A DNA stretch of 64,000 bases from Paracamarosporium sp. OC-R06-R3. Its lineage: Eukaryota > Ascomycota > Dothideomycetes > Pleosporales > Didymosphaeriaceae. Location of the stretch: the NCBI GenBank assembly GCA_019828545.1, contig JACVRA010000073.1, forward strand, positions 248,001 through 312,000, read 5' to 3'. The position numbers were made by a program, and so were the translations under genes. The notes under the pieces are model-generated. The model was not told where the DNA came from and did not search any database. It was given only the letters and a program-made list of their open reading frames with translations. Below, in pieces: positions 22,993 through 34,051 of the stretch (the first letter of the stretch is position 1; every line of letters begins with the position of its first letter).

Positions 22993-23979
22993 ATGGCGGG
23001 ATTTCTTAAATTCGTCTATGGACAGTTGTTTACCCAGCTTCCCAAGCCCACCGCTTCCTTCACTGGAAAAACCGTCATAGTTACGGGAAGCAACGTCGGC
23101 CTTGGCAAGGAAGCTGCACGCCACATCACTCGCAACAAAGCTTCGAAAGTCATCCTCGCTGTGCGCTCACTTGAAAAGGGCGAAGCAGCCAAGAAGGAGA
23201 TCGAAGAAAGCACTGGAGTCAAGGGCGTCATCCAAGTATGGCACATCGACTTGTCAAGCTACCAGTCCGTCCTCGATTTCGCCGCGCGAGCAACCAAGGA
23301 GCTACAACGGCTCGATGTTGCAGTACTCAACGCCGGTATCGTAACGAGTCAGTGGAAGGTTTTCGAGAAAGATGAATCGACAATCACCGTGAATGTCGTA
23401 TCAACGTTCCTACTAGCTCTCGCGCTGCTGCCGAAGATGAAAGAAACCGCCAACCAATTCAACACGCGACCCACCCTCACGATCGTTGGCTCCGAAGTGC
23501 ACGCCTGGGCCAACTTCCCCGAGGCAAAAGCCCCACAAGGTCACATCTTCACTGAACTCAATCAGAAGTTTCCGAAGGAGACTGAAGAGAATATGGGCAA
23601 TAGATACCAAGTTTCGAAGCTCCTCGACGTTTTTGCCACGCGGGCTATGACGGACCGCAAGGCTGCACAAGCTATTCCCGTTACCATCAACTGCGTCAAC
23701 CCTGGATTGTGCCAAAGCGAATTATCTCGTGAAGCAGGGATTGGGTTCAGGATCTTCGTTTCCCTAATCGGGCGCAAAACGGAGTTTGGAAGTAGGACGC
23801 TGGTGCATGCCGCAAGTTCAGGTGCTGAGTCGCACGGCCAGTATCTGAGTGATTGCAAGATCGCATTGACGAGCGATTTTGTGCGGAGCCCAGAGGGGTA
23901 TGAGGTACAGAACAGGGTTTGGGACGAGCTGGCGGAGAAATTGGAGGCCATTAAGCCTGGAGTGACGGGTAACTTGTAA
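22993..23979 (+). CDS. Short-chain dehydrogenase, retinol-dehydrogenase-like
   Basis: A single exon of 328 aa. The start at 22993 (MAGFLKFVYGQLF) is chosen over an in-frame ATG at 22864, which would add 43 non-conserved residues and sit almost on the TATA box. The motif TGSNVGLG is at residues 31-38, LNAGI marks the NAG motif, and Y205-x3-K209 (YQVSK) is the catalytic pair. The overall type matches fungal SDRs near human retinol dehydrogenase/WW-oxidoreductase and often found with secondary metabolism. Cofactor likely NADP(H), given arginine after the second strand (AVRS). Substrate unknown. Confidence 0.88.
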   Translation: MAGFLKFVYGQLFTQLPKPTASFTGKTVIVTGSNVGLGKEAARHITRNKASKVILAVRSLEKGEAAKKEIEESTGVKGVIQVWHIDLSSYQSVLDFAARATKELQRLDVAVLNAGIVTSQWKVFEKDESTITVNVVSTFLLALALLPKMKETANQFNTRPTLTIVGSEVHAWANFPEAKAPQGHIFTELNQKFPKETEENMGNRYQVSKLLDVFATRAMTDRKAAQAIPVTINCVNPGLCQSELSREAGIGFRIFVSLIGRKTEFGSRTLVHAASSGAESHGQYLSDCKIALTSDFVRSPEGYEVQNRVWDELAEKLEAIKPGVTGNL

Positions 23980-24439
23980 GTGTGAAAGGGAAGGGTGTCG
24001 AAGTTGATTTGAAGGGGTATTCTCATATTTGCATTTTAGTCTTCATAACCTGTTGTGTTTTCTAGCGAGTTCAATCAAGACAACATATTAGAGCACTTTA
24101 TGATGTTTGATTTATTGTTGAAGAGCTATTGAAGACCATGACATTTGATCCACGGTTTCGTTAGCGAGTGACTGTTATGGTTCGTCCATATATCTAGATA
24201 TTGTAAGTAAGACTCGTGCGGTGAGTATGACAATGCCTGAGAGTATATAATCTTAGGATGGGACCTACAGAACAAATGACAAGAAGAGAATGATTGAGGG
24301 AAATTGGAAGGTATTGGGACACCTTCCGGTTGTTTACGAATCTATAGCACTAGAAAACCTCATAATGTGCTGATGTTGACTAGCATGCATAAGTATTGCT
24401 AGGTACACTGCGAAATATAGGTTGATGCCATTGTCATCT
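23980..24439. other. Intergenic, convergent 3' regions
   Basis: 460 bp between the stops of the SDR and OGG1 genes; AT-richer than surroundings; no gene seen. Confidence 0.4.
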
Positions 24440-25727
24440 TTATCTAGCTTTCCGCCTCTTGCTACGCGTCGAAATCTGTTCTTTGACCTCAACAACTTGA
24501 TGTTCTGGTTCGTCAATTTCTTTCTTGACTCTCTTCCTCTTCACTGTTTCGGTTTTCTTCACATCTTCAATCTTCTCCGAACCGTCTGGTTCTTGTTTCA
24601 CCGTGACCTCCTCCTCCTTGACTTCCGTCTTCGCAACAACCCGCTCCGAGAAGGCTTTCAGATCAGCAGTAAACAGAACAGAATGCGCCCATCCCGCCTC
24701 TTTGCCCCAAAGCTCGCGAAACCTGTTCGCCACCGCTATGTACGTAGCTGCGGTCAAGCTGCTATGCTTGCCCTTTCCAAATCTGTAATCGCGCTGTGCA
24801 ATTTGCCAGACGTGTGTATCCACAGGCACTGATTCAGACCACCCGAGACCCATTAAGCATACGCAATCAGCGACTTTGGGACCAACGCCGTGTAGGGCAA
24901 GAAGTTCCTCGTGTGCATTCCGGTATCCCTTGCGCCCGCCCTCCTCCAGCTCTCCAGCAGGCTTTGGATCTTTTCCAAACACTGGGCTTTCGGGATTGCA
25001 TAGCGCTTCTAGCCAAGCCAGACCTTTTTCCGATGCCACAATTTGTGCTGTTTTTGCAATGTACTTGGCCCTGTACCCGAAACCAAGCTCCTTCAAATGC
25101 GCCTCCACCTTTGGATCCGCAAGCGCTTCTGGCGTAGGAAAGTCATGGTATGGTTCGTCGTTGATGTGTCCGATGAGGGGCCCGTAATGCTTGCATAGAT
25201 TGTGGACCATGCCTGATATCCGACTTATGTTGTTGTTCGAGCTACATATGAAGCCTATGAGCGCCTCCCATGGATCTTGCCGCAGGATGCGTATGCCGGT
25301 GAACTTTGGCGCCCGCTTCCGAAAGTTGGGATCCGCCGACGCCCATTGTTCGTACAGCTGCGCCAAATTTGGTTCAAGATTCAGGTAGTGCCGAACGAGA
25401 GCGAGGGTCTCATCTTCGTCGGAGGCAACTGAAGGCGCAACAGAGGGCGCATTCGAAGGAGGCGGGGTGGGGAGGGAAGAAGGGAAGACGGCGCGGTAGT
25501 GAAGGTGTGTTGCATCTTGACGAAAGGACAGTATGCGGCCATGGAGAGCCATGGAATACTCGTCTTCTGCGGATTTGCGCCATCTGTAGGCAGCTTGTCA
25601 GTTCGCGTCGCGGCGAATGGGCGAGGCGGCAGTACCTGAACGATTGCCCGCAGCGCAGCGTCGTGTTTATGCAAAGCTCTGTTAGACTTATGGGCAGCTT
25701 GTGCCAGTCGGCAGCTCTCACTGCCAT
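24440..25727 (-). CDS. OGG1: 8-oxoguanine DNA glycosylase/AP lyase
   Basis: Minus-strand exons 25727-25636 and 25583-24440 (52-nt intron) give 411 aa. The junction yields CGQSFRWRKS, the conserved N-terminal motif. The helix-hairpin-helix is LHGVGPKVADCVCLMGLG with catalytic lysine K267, followed by VPVDTHVWQ with D286; the 19-residue spacing equals that of human K249/D268. The enzyme removes 8-oxoguanine opposite C and nicks the strand, acting in nucleus and possibly mitochondria. The C-terminal ~70 residues are Lys/Glu rich (KRKRVKKEIDEPE ... TRSKRRKAR) and likely carry the nuclear localisation signal; this tail is longer than in yeast. It is divergent from the U2AF gene with 313 bp between starts. 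Confidence 0.95.
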
Positions 25728-26040
25728 GTTGTCTCCAAAATTCAGTGCTATAGAGGTGAATTGGTGGTCCTGAGGCAGCGTCTGGACTCAAGTAGGCGCC
25801 AAGGCCCTAGCTTGGCCTCCGTCGTACTTTCTTCACCAGCCCCAGCGCCCATACACACACCTTCAGTATCTCCACCCGTTGCCGTCACTCTCTTGACTGG
25901 GACACGCGCAAACAAACGACCCATTCCCTCTTTTGAACCGGTCCGGCTGAGCTGCAGCTGTACGTGCTAAGCCCACATCCACTAGCAAACCGCTGCACGA
26001 GCCGCGACTGTACCTCTTACACGCGCAAGAGCTCAACAGC
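25728..26040. other. Short divergent promoter of OGG1 and U2AF
   Basis: Only 313 bp separate the two start codons, so both promoters and leaders must overlap or abut here. C/T-rich tracts, no TATA box, consistent with housekeeping genes. Confidence 0.55.
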
Positions 26041-27937
26041 ATGAACGGTGACGGCTATTCTCGAGGTAAGCCTGTCTAATCAGTACACAGACTGACTGTT
26101 GTACAGTAACACGCATCATTTACTAACTACAGCAGACGGTGGTCGCTCAGGTGGAGGACGCAATTACGTGAGTGAAGGTACCTTTCCTTCCCGGCGCCAG
26201 GATCTAACAACACAGTCCTCGAGAGACGACCATCGCGACCGCGACCGCGATCGGGGCGATAGAGGCGACCGAGATGACAGGCGCCGCCGTCGATCGCGCT
26301 CTCCCCGCCATAGCTCCCGCCGCGACTATGAGGTAGACACGTACTCATCGAGCCGCGACTATCGCGAGCGCGAGCGCGAGAGCACATATGCTCGTCGAGA
26401 GCGACGCGACGACCGCAATTGGGGCGACTCATACTCCAGGCGCGACCGGCCCCGACACGACCGCGACGATGATCGTGGCGGACACGGTCGCCGGGACAGA
26501 AACGACCGGGACTTTGAAGATCGTGGACGTGGAGGCGGACGACGGGATGGCGGCTTTGGCGGTGGTGGTGGTGGCGGCGGCGGTGGTCGTGACAGGAGAC
26601 AGAAGTCGGCATCACCTCCCTACAAAAAGCGCGAACCGACGCCAGACCTGACCAGCTTCGTGTCGATTCTGGCCCACCCGCGCCGCATGACGCAGTGGGA
26701 CATCAAGCCAGCAGGATACGACAACATTACTGCTGAGCAGGCCAAGCTGTCAGGCCAATTCCCGCTGCCTGGCGCTCCCCGCGCTGCTCCCATGGACCCG
26801 TCCAAGCTCGCCGCCTTCGCCAACCCAGAAACCGGTACCGCTTCGACCTTAGGCTTGCTACCATCGAACGCCCTGCAAGCCAGACGCTTGTTCGTCTACA
26901 ACATCCCGCAAGATGCCACAGGCGACGACATTGCCGAATTCTGGAATCTGCAACTGAACGGCCTCAACGTTGTGTCAGGCCGCGACCCTTGTGTCAGTGC
27001 CCAAGTCGCGACTAACCGCACCTACGCCGTAGTGACCTTCAAGACCGCCGAAGACGCGACTGTGGCTCTGGCTATGGACAACATTGCTATGCATGAAGGT
27101 GACCAAGTCGGTCTTTCCATCCGACGGCCTAAGGACTATATTACTCCAGTCGCGGATAACACAGCTACCGTTGGTGATACCGTCTCCTCGCACGTTGCAG
27201 ACAGCCCCAACAAGCTCAGCATCACCAACATTCCTACCTATGTGGAAGAAGAGCAAGTCCGTGAGCTTGTCGAGACCTTCGGCGCGCTCAAGGCGTTTGT
27301 GTTGGTCAAGGATACAAGCACCGAGCAGCATCGCGTAAGTATCTGCATGTTACGTTTTAGGGGCGAGATACTAATCGAAGAAACAGGGCATTGCTTTCTG
27401 CGAGTACGTCGACCCTGAGATTGTCGAGCATGTCATTGAAGGCTTGAACTCGATCCCACTTGGTGAAGGCACCCTCAAGGTCACCCGCGCTACTATTGGA
27501 TTGCAGCAGCAGATCGCCATTGATGGCGGCGTGGGCGCCATCTCCATGCTTGCTGGGTCCAATGCTGCCGACAACCACGAGAAGAGTCGTGTTGTCTGCT
27601 TGATGAACATGGTGACCCCAGACGAGCTGCTCAATGATGAGGATTACGAGGGTAAGTTCTACCAATTGTCGCTCTGGCTGTCACTCGCTAATACCGAGTA
27701 GAAATCAAAGAAGACGTTGAAGAAGAGTGCTCCAAATATGGCACAATCCTCGAGATCAAGATCCCCCGCCCGGCGGGCGTCCGATCAAGCGCTGGCGTCG
27801 GCAAGATCTACATCAAGTACGAAGACCCAGAGAAGGCGCAGACGGCTATCAAGAGTCTTGCTGGAAGGCAGTTCTCGAGGAGAACAGTTCTGGCAACCGA
27901 GTTCTCAGAAGAGGGCTTCGATGTGGAGGCCTGGTAG
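26041..27937 (+). CDS. U2AF2: Splicing factor U2AF large subunit
   Basis: Exons 26041-26065, 26133-27334, 27387-27651 and 27702-27937 give 575 aa. The N-terminus (residues ~25-165) is an Arg/Ser/Asp-rich RS-like domain with a glycine run encoded at about 26555-26590. RRM1 starts near residue 259 (RRLFVYNIP), RRM2 near 368 (NKLSITNIP), and the UHM-type RRM3 near 475 (RVVCLMNMV) to the C-terminus (FDVEAW). The protein binds the polypyrimidine tract at 3' splice sites and recruits U2 snRNP. The first acceptor is a tandem CAGCAG: using 26132 adds one Ala, using 26135 gives Asp instead. Both keep frame. Domain order and length are normal for filamentous fungi. Confidence 0.94.
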
Positions 27938-30900
27938 AGCTCAAGAGGTAATCACCCCCGCCCTGAATTTTCCCCTACCCCTTCCCTACCTTTGTGCTTG
28001 TGTTTTTTGTATTGGAACCTGGGCGGCTTGGTGCAAGTACTGCATTATGGATCGTCGAACAGCAGCGCCGGATGCGGTGGGAGAAGGACCGAGGAGAAAG
28101 CCTCGGCAGAGCTCTACGCAATGATGGAGAAAGGAGAATGGCGAGGCTTCTGTACACTAATTTGACATGGATATCAGGATGTGCAAAAGTGCAATGGACG
28201 GGACTTTGATTAAGGGGAATGGGTACCAAATTTTTGAAAAGATATGCTGTTGCGTTGCAGTGCTGTGCGGTCATTATCGGCATGTCTGTGAGTGATCTTT
28301 CTACATCTGTCAAACGTTATACCCACCTACGCACGTCCCGTCCGCCCTTTTTCACACGTGGATCGACGACGATCGTGACTCCGGGAACGTGTTCTCGAAA
28401 AGAAAGTGATCGGCGTATCTACATGGGTGTTCGAACTAAGCTATAGAGTACCAACTGGGTCATATCGGTAGTCCTCATTGAGTTGGGAACGATGCGATCA
28501 ACAGGGGAGAATCTCAAACGGGAGTTGAGAAACTCGTGGGATGTGCCGAAGAGGGAGGCAGGCGGGTGTGCATTACTTGTTTTGTCGTTGGCGAGTGTGT
28601 TGCGGATGTGATTTTTTGCTTCGCTTCTACAGAGGAGGGTTCGAGCTGTGATGCTTGGTGCGAGACGATTGCTGTTTCAGTGCGGTGATCGTTGGCGGCG
28701 AGTAGTTTGCGTGTGCGAGCAGGGCTGGGGTGGTGATGTTGAGGAAGGGGCCCGGGTGAAAGGAAGGGGATAACTTGTGGTGGATGTAGCATGGGTTAGC
28801 AATGTTGAGTTGAAATGCGAAAGTAGTCGCGTAAGGAGGTTATCGTGTTTGAAACCCACAGACGGTGACGGGGAAAGCTATGAGTAGCGATGCACGACCA
28901 ACCTCGGCGCACAACGGTCTGTATCCATCATGGTACGCAGGGACAACTGCAACAGATCGCGCTGAGCATTTCCTAAGACATATGGTTTTGCAAGCGTGAT
29001 GTCGGCCGAGGACTGCTAGCGCCCCTGTCAGGTATGGAAGTGTCATACAAGTATAGCCGATCAAGTGATGGGCCTGGGATTTCCACTTATTGATTTTTGC
29101 GCATATACTAATAGATTCATGGACCTTAAAAGACTATCATGTATGACTCGGTGGCCCTAAGCGGCCTCAAAACGTACCTGTCATACGAGTCAAGAATGCA
29201 GTTCGCCTGGGCGCTGGGACTTGCGTGGTTCGATAATGGGGAGCCTGATATGGTGTATATGAGGAAGTGGGCGCATCTTACATGAGTCAATGTTACACAG
29301 CAGAGGGAGTCCTAGGAATATCAAGCAGGCATGCCCTTTGTATGAGGAATGTTGAAACGACATCGTTAAGAAGTCGGCGGCGAAATCACGAATGTGTTTC
29401 CATCGGAACTTCAGTCTCCGGTCAATGTCAAACTGGGTTTTGGACTCGATTATGGTGGTCGGCTACATACACACGAAGTCTGGGGTAGCCATCACTATAA
29501 CGAGGGATGACCGTGTCGTGGAATCGCTTTAGAAGCCTTGCCGTCCGGTGGCGCTCGGGCGGTCGAGGTTTCCTGGAGCGCATGTTCCCTGAAGCGGCAC
29601 GGGATCTTCTTCGTATCGAGTGCCGACAGCCCGGGTCGCGCAATGAGGCTCTACCCACAAGTTTGATCGAGCCTCCACATTATTGCGTGGCAGCATTACC
29701 GAGACATCCGCATGGAGGGTCTGCTCTCATTTCCAACGGAAAATTATACTGGAGGCAAATTTGAAATGTGCGCTTACGGTGAGATGATTCCGCATATGCC
29801 TAGAAATCGAGACTCCACTCCACCATCGCTTAGACGGAGGATTGCCGGGGCATCGCGATAGGGCTGGCCCACCCATCAACCCAGACACTCCTCGTTTGCA
29901 AGAGGTGTCAAGTCTGGTTCCAGGTGGACGTCGTTAAAGTGTAACGCCAGGATACCCAGACCGGGAAGGGAGGATGCGCGAGGCTAATGGACTCAGGGGT
30001 CCGCGCTACTGTATTAGATGGTAGCTCGAACTTTGAAAAGAGGATAGTCAAAGTCGTTGGTGGAATTTACACGTGGCTAGCACGCAAATGCTGCTAACGG
30101 GAGTTGCGTCCGTTCATATATGAATGGGCTGTTGATGGTGAGATTTGACTTACAAGCGAGCTCGTCAATCGAAACACGAGTCGAGTTTGAGAAACCAGCG
30201 TTGATGTTGACTATGAATACATAGTTTGGCAGAAATAGTCGTTTCCTCGAGAGGTGTTTCAAACAGCTGTTCTCCGGATCCCGTAAGGTTCACCCTGTTA
30301 TGCTCTGTATCTAGCCTGGACAAGACATGCATTACGGTTCCATCTCGCGTATCGTTGATGAATGCATTGACGGTGGAGTCGCAGAGATGTCAAATATGCA
30401 TGCAATACTAGTTTGCGTAAGGGTTCAATTTCCATTAAGACGGTGTTCGCCGTCATCAACAGGCGTGGTCACGATCGATGTGGTATGCAGGCGGAGACTA
30501 CGTTTAGTGGAAAGTTTGTCGGAACGACTACCCCGAGTGGCCCGGTAGTTCGTCTGACCGTGGATGGACCGGCTGTATCAAAGCGGATTGTCCCGTGAGC
30601 TAGAGTTCCATGGCGTTGGCCGACGGCTCCGAGATGTCGGTGGTGAGAAGCACCCGGTCTTTGAAAATGCAGCACCGTGTATGAGGCATGTGTAGCGAGG
30701 GAGATCTGGGTAGAGAGGTAAGGTGCCAAGGGATCGTGACTGGCAGATCCGCACATCAGGATGATCTAAGCAGCGGCCCATGCGTACCTGGACCCTGCCA
30801 TCCACAGGGTTTGCGACCTTCCAAACTCCACCTGAATGAAATATAGCGGGGGTCGTTCAATGCCTTCCAGCAGCTGCACGTTGCTACCCTCTCCTGTGTG

Positions 30901-31606
30901 CCAGTGGGTATGGAAAAACTCTGCTCTGCTCTCCTGTGGCACGGCTGACCGGGTACCTGCGTGTCCCACGGCCCATCGGCGAACTCCTAAGCACACGCGA
31001 CCCTTTGCCGCGGTTGATGAACCAGTGCATGCGCGGACGGAGCAGCATTCCTGTCCGAGAAGGCACTTCGTGGAGAGGCGCGCGCCATCTGCGGCCCCAC
31101 TGACTGAAACGACCAACCGACATCGACTGGCTCGTCGACTTAGCCGCAACCTTGCGGATCGTTTAGGTGTTACGAGGAACAATTTCGACATTGGGCCCAC
31201 TGTTGCTCAACAGTCAGACACATCCCAGCAGGAACCATTCCATCGAGAAGGCGGATGCAGGTGCGCTCAAATGAGGATGCAGAGCCCATGCTTGACCCAC
31301 TCGTTGTCATCGCCTTGTGGGGAGTCGAACGATATCGAGCATCGTCTGTCCCAGGCCCTTGTTGTCCCTGACAGGTAATCAGCGCTAAGTTTCACGTGAA
31401 GGAAGCATATAGCGGATTGTCAAGGTTTCATCGGTGGCGGGTGTCGACTCGTATTAATCTAATGCATCGAGATGGGTCGCTAGTAGCTACCCTGACGGCA
31501 TTTCAGCCTGTGACTTCCTACCGTTTCCCAAAATACTGAGTTACACATATTCCGCCTCTCGCTGTCTCTTTGAGACACCCGCTCCGCAGTGCGGTAGCTC
31601 GAGCAT
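27938..31606. other. 3.7-kb stretch without recognisable gene
   Basis: The largest gene-free stretch. Many short frames on both strands (for example 30766-31200 minus, 30836-31378 plus) overlap each other and lack domains, codon bias or splice joins. No tRNA-like TTC-loop or long repeat was found. Could hold non-coding RNA, a lineage-specific gene or decayed sequence. Confidence 0.4.
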
Positions 31607-33196
31607 ATGATGAGGATCACAACCTGCATATCGTTTCTGCTTCTGGCACTCGCTCCATTGGGGTTCGCACAGGAATCTGGCTTGACTGCTGTAATTACAC
31701 AGCTGCCTCCTTGCGCGGTACGTCAAGTGCTTGTGGGCACTGAGATTCTTACTGACCTTTCTCCCAGCTGTCGTGTCTTACACAAGCCATTGAGGCGTCT
31801 CCATGTGAATTGACTAACACGACATGTATCTGCACGAACGCGGAACTAAATGCAAATGTGGAAGGGTGTGTGCTGCAATCATGCACCTTGAGGCAGGCTC
31901 TCAGTACGTTCTCGACCCGTGCCCCTCCAATGGATTGTACCACTGACTATTGAGCAGCAACTAAGAACATCACATCCACGACATGCCACGCACCTATACG
32001 CAGTAAAAACATGATGTTGAAGCTGAACAACATCATTCTGGGAGCGATATCCGCGGCTTGCGTCCTTGCACGCATCCTATTCAAGGCTGTCTTCTCTGCG
32101 TCTGAATTAGGATGGGACGACTACATGATTCTCGCCACTCTGGTCTTGGGCGTCCCGTCCACCATTGTGCAGGACATTGGTACTATACGACACGGGCTTG
32201 GAAGAGACGTTTGGACCTTATCCTTTGGAACAATCACCGCGTTCGTCAAATGGTTCTACGTCATCGAAGTGATGTACTTTTTCAACGTGGCCATGTTGAA
32301 GCTGTCCCTACTGTTCTTCTTCCTTCGCATTTTCCCGGCAAAACCAATCAAACGACTTCTCTGGGCCACAATCGGCTTCGACATCCTATTCGGAATTTCC
32401 TTTATCCTCGCCGCCATCTTCCAGTGCCAGCCGATCAGCCATTACTGGAACAAATGGGACGGCGAACACTTCGAGGGCAAGTGCGTCAATGTGAACGCCT
32501 TGGGCTGGGCGAACGCCGTCATCAGTATCGCTCTGGACGTCTGGATGCTCGTCCTGCCACTCTGGCAAGTCTCCAAGTTAAAACTAGCATGGAAGAAGAA
32601 AGTCAGCGTAGCCCTCATGTTCTTCGTCGGCACCTTGTAAGCCACCGCACCCCTACACCCACCATACCACCCACCACTAACCTGCCCCCAGCGTAACCAT
32701 CATCTCCATCATCCGCCTCCAAACCCTCATCTCCTTCGCCAACTCCACAAACCCCACCTGGGACCAGGCAGAAGCAGCCAACTGGTCCACCATCGAGATC
32801 AACGTCGGCATAATCTGCGCCTGCATGCCGACCCTCCGCCTCATCCTCGTGCGCCTGTTCCCCCGCGCCCTCGGCTCAACCCACTACAACACGTCGAACC
32901 AGTACTACGCAAAGTACGGCACGAGCCGCTCCGGCGCGCTCAGAAGCGGACACCAGGCCAGCGCGAGCGGGAGCCGCCTCGGCAAGGACGACGCCTTCGG
33001 GAAGCACGCGAACGCGAACGCCATCACGTATACGACGACGTTCGAGGTCCGGCACGGCGACGACGAAGAGCAGCTGGTGCCCATGGACGATTTGAGCGCC
33101 AAGGGCCACAGGGTAAGGAGTAGCGGGTCGAGCGAGGCGAGCGTGAGCGCGGCGAGTTCGCCCGTGGTCGCGACGAAGCCGCGGACGCCGTCATGA
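31607..33196 (+). CDS. CFEM-domain seven-transmembrane receptor-like protein (Pth11/rhodopsin-domain type)
   Basis: Exons 31607-31717, 31768-31903, 31958-32636 and 32692-33196 give 476 aa. A signal peptide ([15 protein letters not shown]) precedes a complete CFEM domain with eight cysteines: C36, C40, C50, C57, C59, C71, C76 and C92. Seven membrane segments of the fungal rhodopsin domain follow, with [20 protein letters not shown]-type turns, [13 protein letters not shown] and [19 protein letters not shown]. The ~115-residue cytosolic tail is Ser/Gly rich. Fungal proteins of this architecture include Pth11-like receptors of surface sensing and infection; the ligand here is unknown. Family assignment is firm, signalling role inferred. 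Confidence 0.92.
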
Positions 33197-34051
33197 TATC
33201 CAATGTATTTCTTGCAATGTTCTTTGAGTCTCGGATTTGGTGAACTGTGCCTGTGCGTGAAATGCGGAGAGAACAACTGCTATTGCCTCTGAACCTGCCT
33301 ACCGCACAACCCCCTATCTCGCTCTCTTCACATATCAAACTCCACTACAGCACAGCACACCGCCGTCAAAAGCGAAGTATCAACAGAAGAGATGCCATAC
33401 ACACACACACACACACACACACTCTCTCTCTCTCTCTCTCTCACTAGATACACCCCCATCCCCAGCCCGAACCCCACTCCACTCACTCACTCACTCCCAA
33501 TCGAATCCCCCTCCCCTTCCACTCCACTCGCACACTCCCAACCCCAGAGCAACCCGCGAGGGCCAACGGTCTTAACTAATATATTCCAATCCCAATCCCA
33601 ATCCCACACAGCACAACCACAAAATAATACAAAGTAAGATAACCACACCACACCATACTATATCAATAACACGACAGACGCACGACCCCTAGACCGCCGA
33701 AGCAGCCAGAGCCGAAACTAAAGCCGAAACAAGCAGCCGAAGCAGCCCTCAGATGCATGCAATGACAGACGGAAAGATGGACGGACAGACAGACGAACAA
33801 TTCATCCCATCCCTGCCTCCCTGCCATCCTCATGTGCAACCAAACCAAACCAGGCAAATAAAAAATGAGACAAGAAACGAAGACCAAAAGAAAAGGAAAA
33901 AAGAACTCCCCCACCAAATCTATATCATTACATCGTAGAAGAGACGAGAAAAGAAAAAAAAAAGAGAAACAGAAAAAAGATACCAAGATACATAAAAGTA
34001 ACCCCCATGAGTCCACCCCCCCCAAAGCGGCCACGCATCTACAATCCGCAA
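33197..34051. other. Intergenic with simple repeats
   Basis: 855 bp between convergent genes. It holds the AC/TC microsatellite (listed), CACT and TCCCAA repeats around 33476-33606, and A-rich runs near 33895-33980. No gene. Confidence 0.5.
33399..33442 (+). repeat. Compound microsatellite (AC)12(TC)10
   Basis: 24 bp of AC followed directly by 20 bp of TC, about 200 bp downstream of the receptor stop. Confidence 0.95.

Noticed and set aside
30766..31378. 144- and 180-codon overlapping frames in the gene-free region
   Set aside because: Neither shows a domain, membrane pattern or splice continuation; one is the shadow of the other.
33399..33606. Simple repeats considered as a CRISPR or telomere-like array
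   Set aside because: They are plain AC, TC, CACT and TCCCAA microsatellites without spacers and not the TTAGGG unit.
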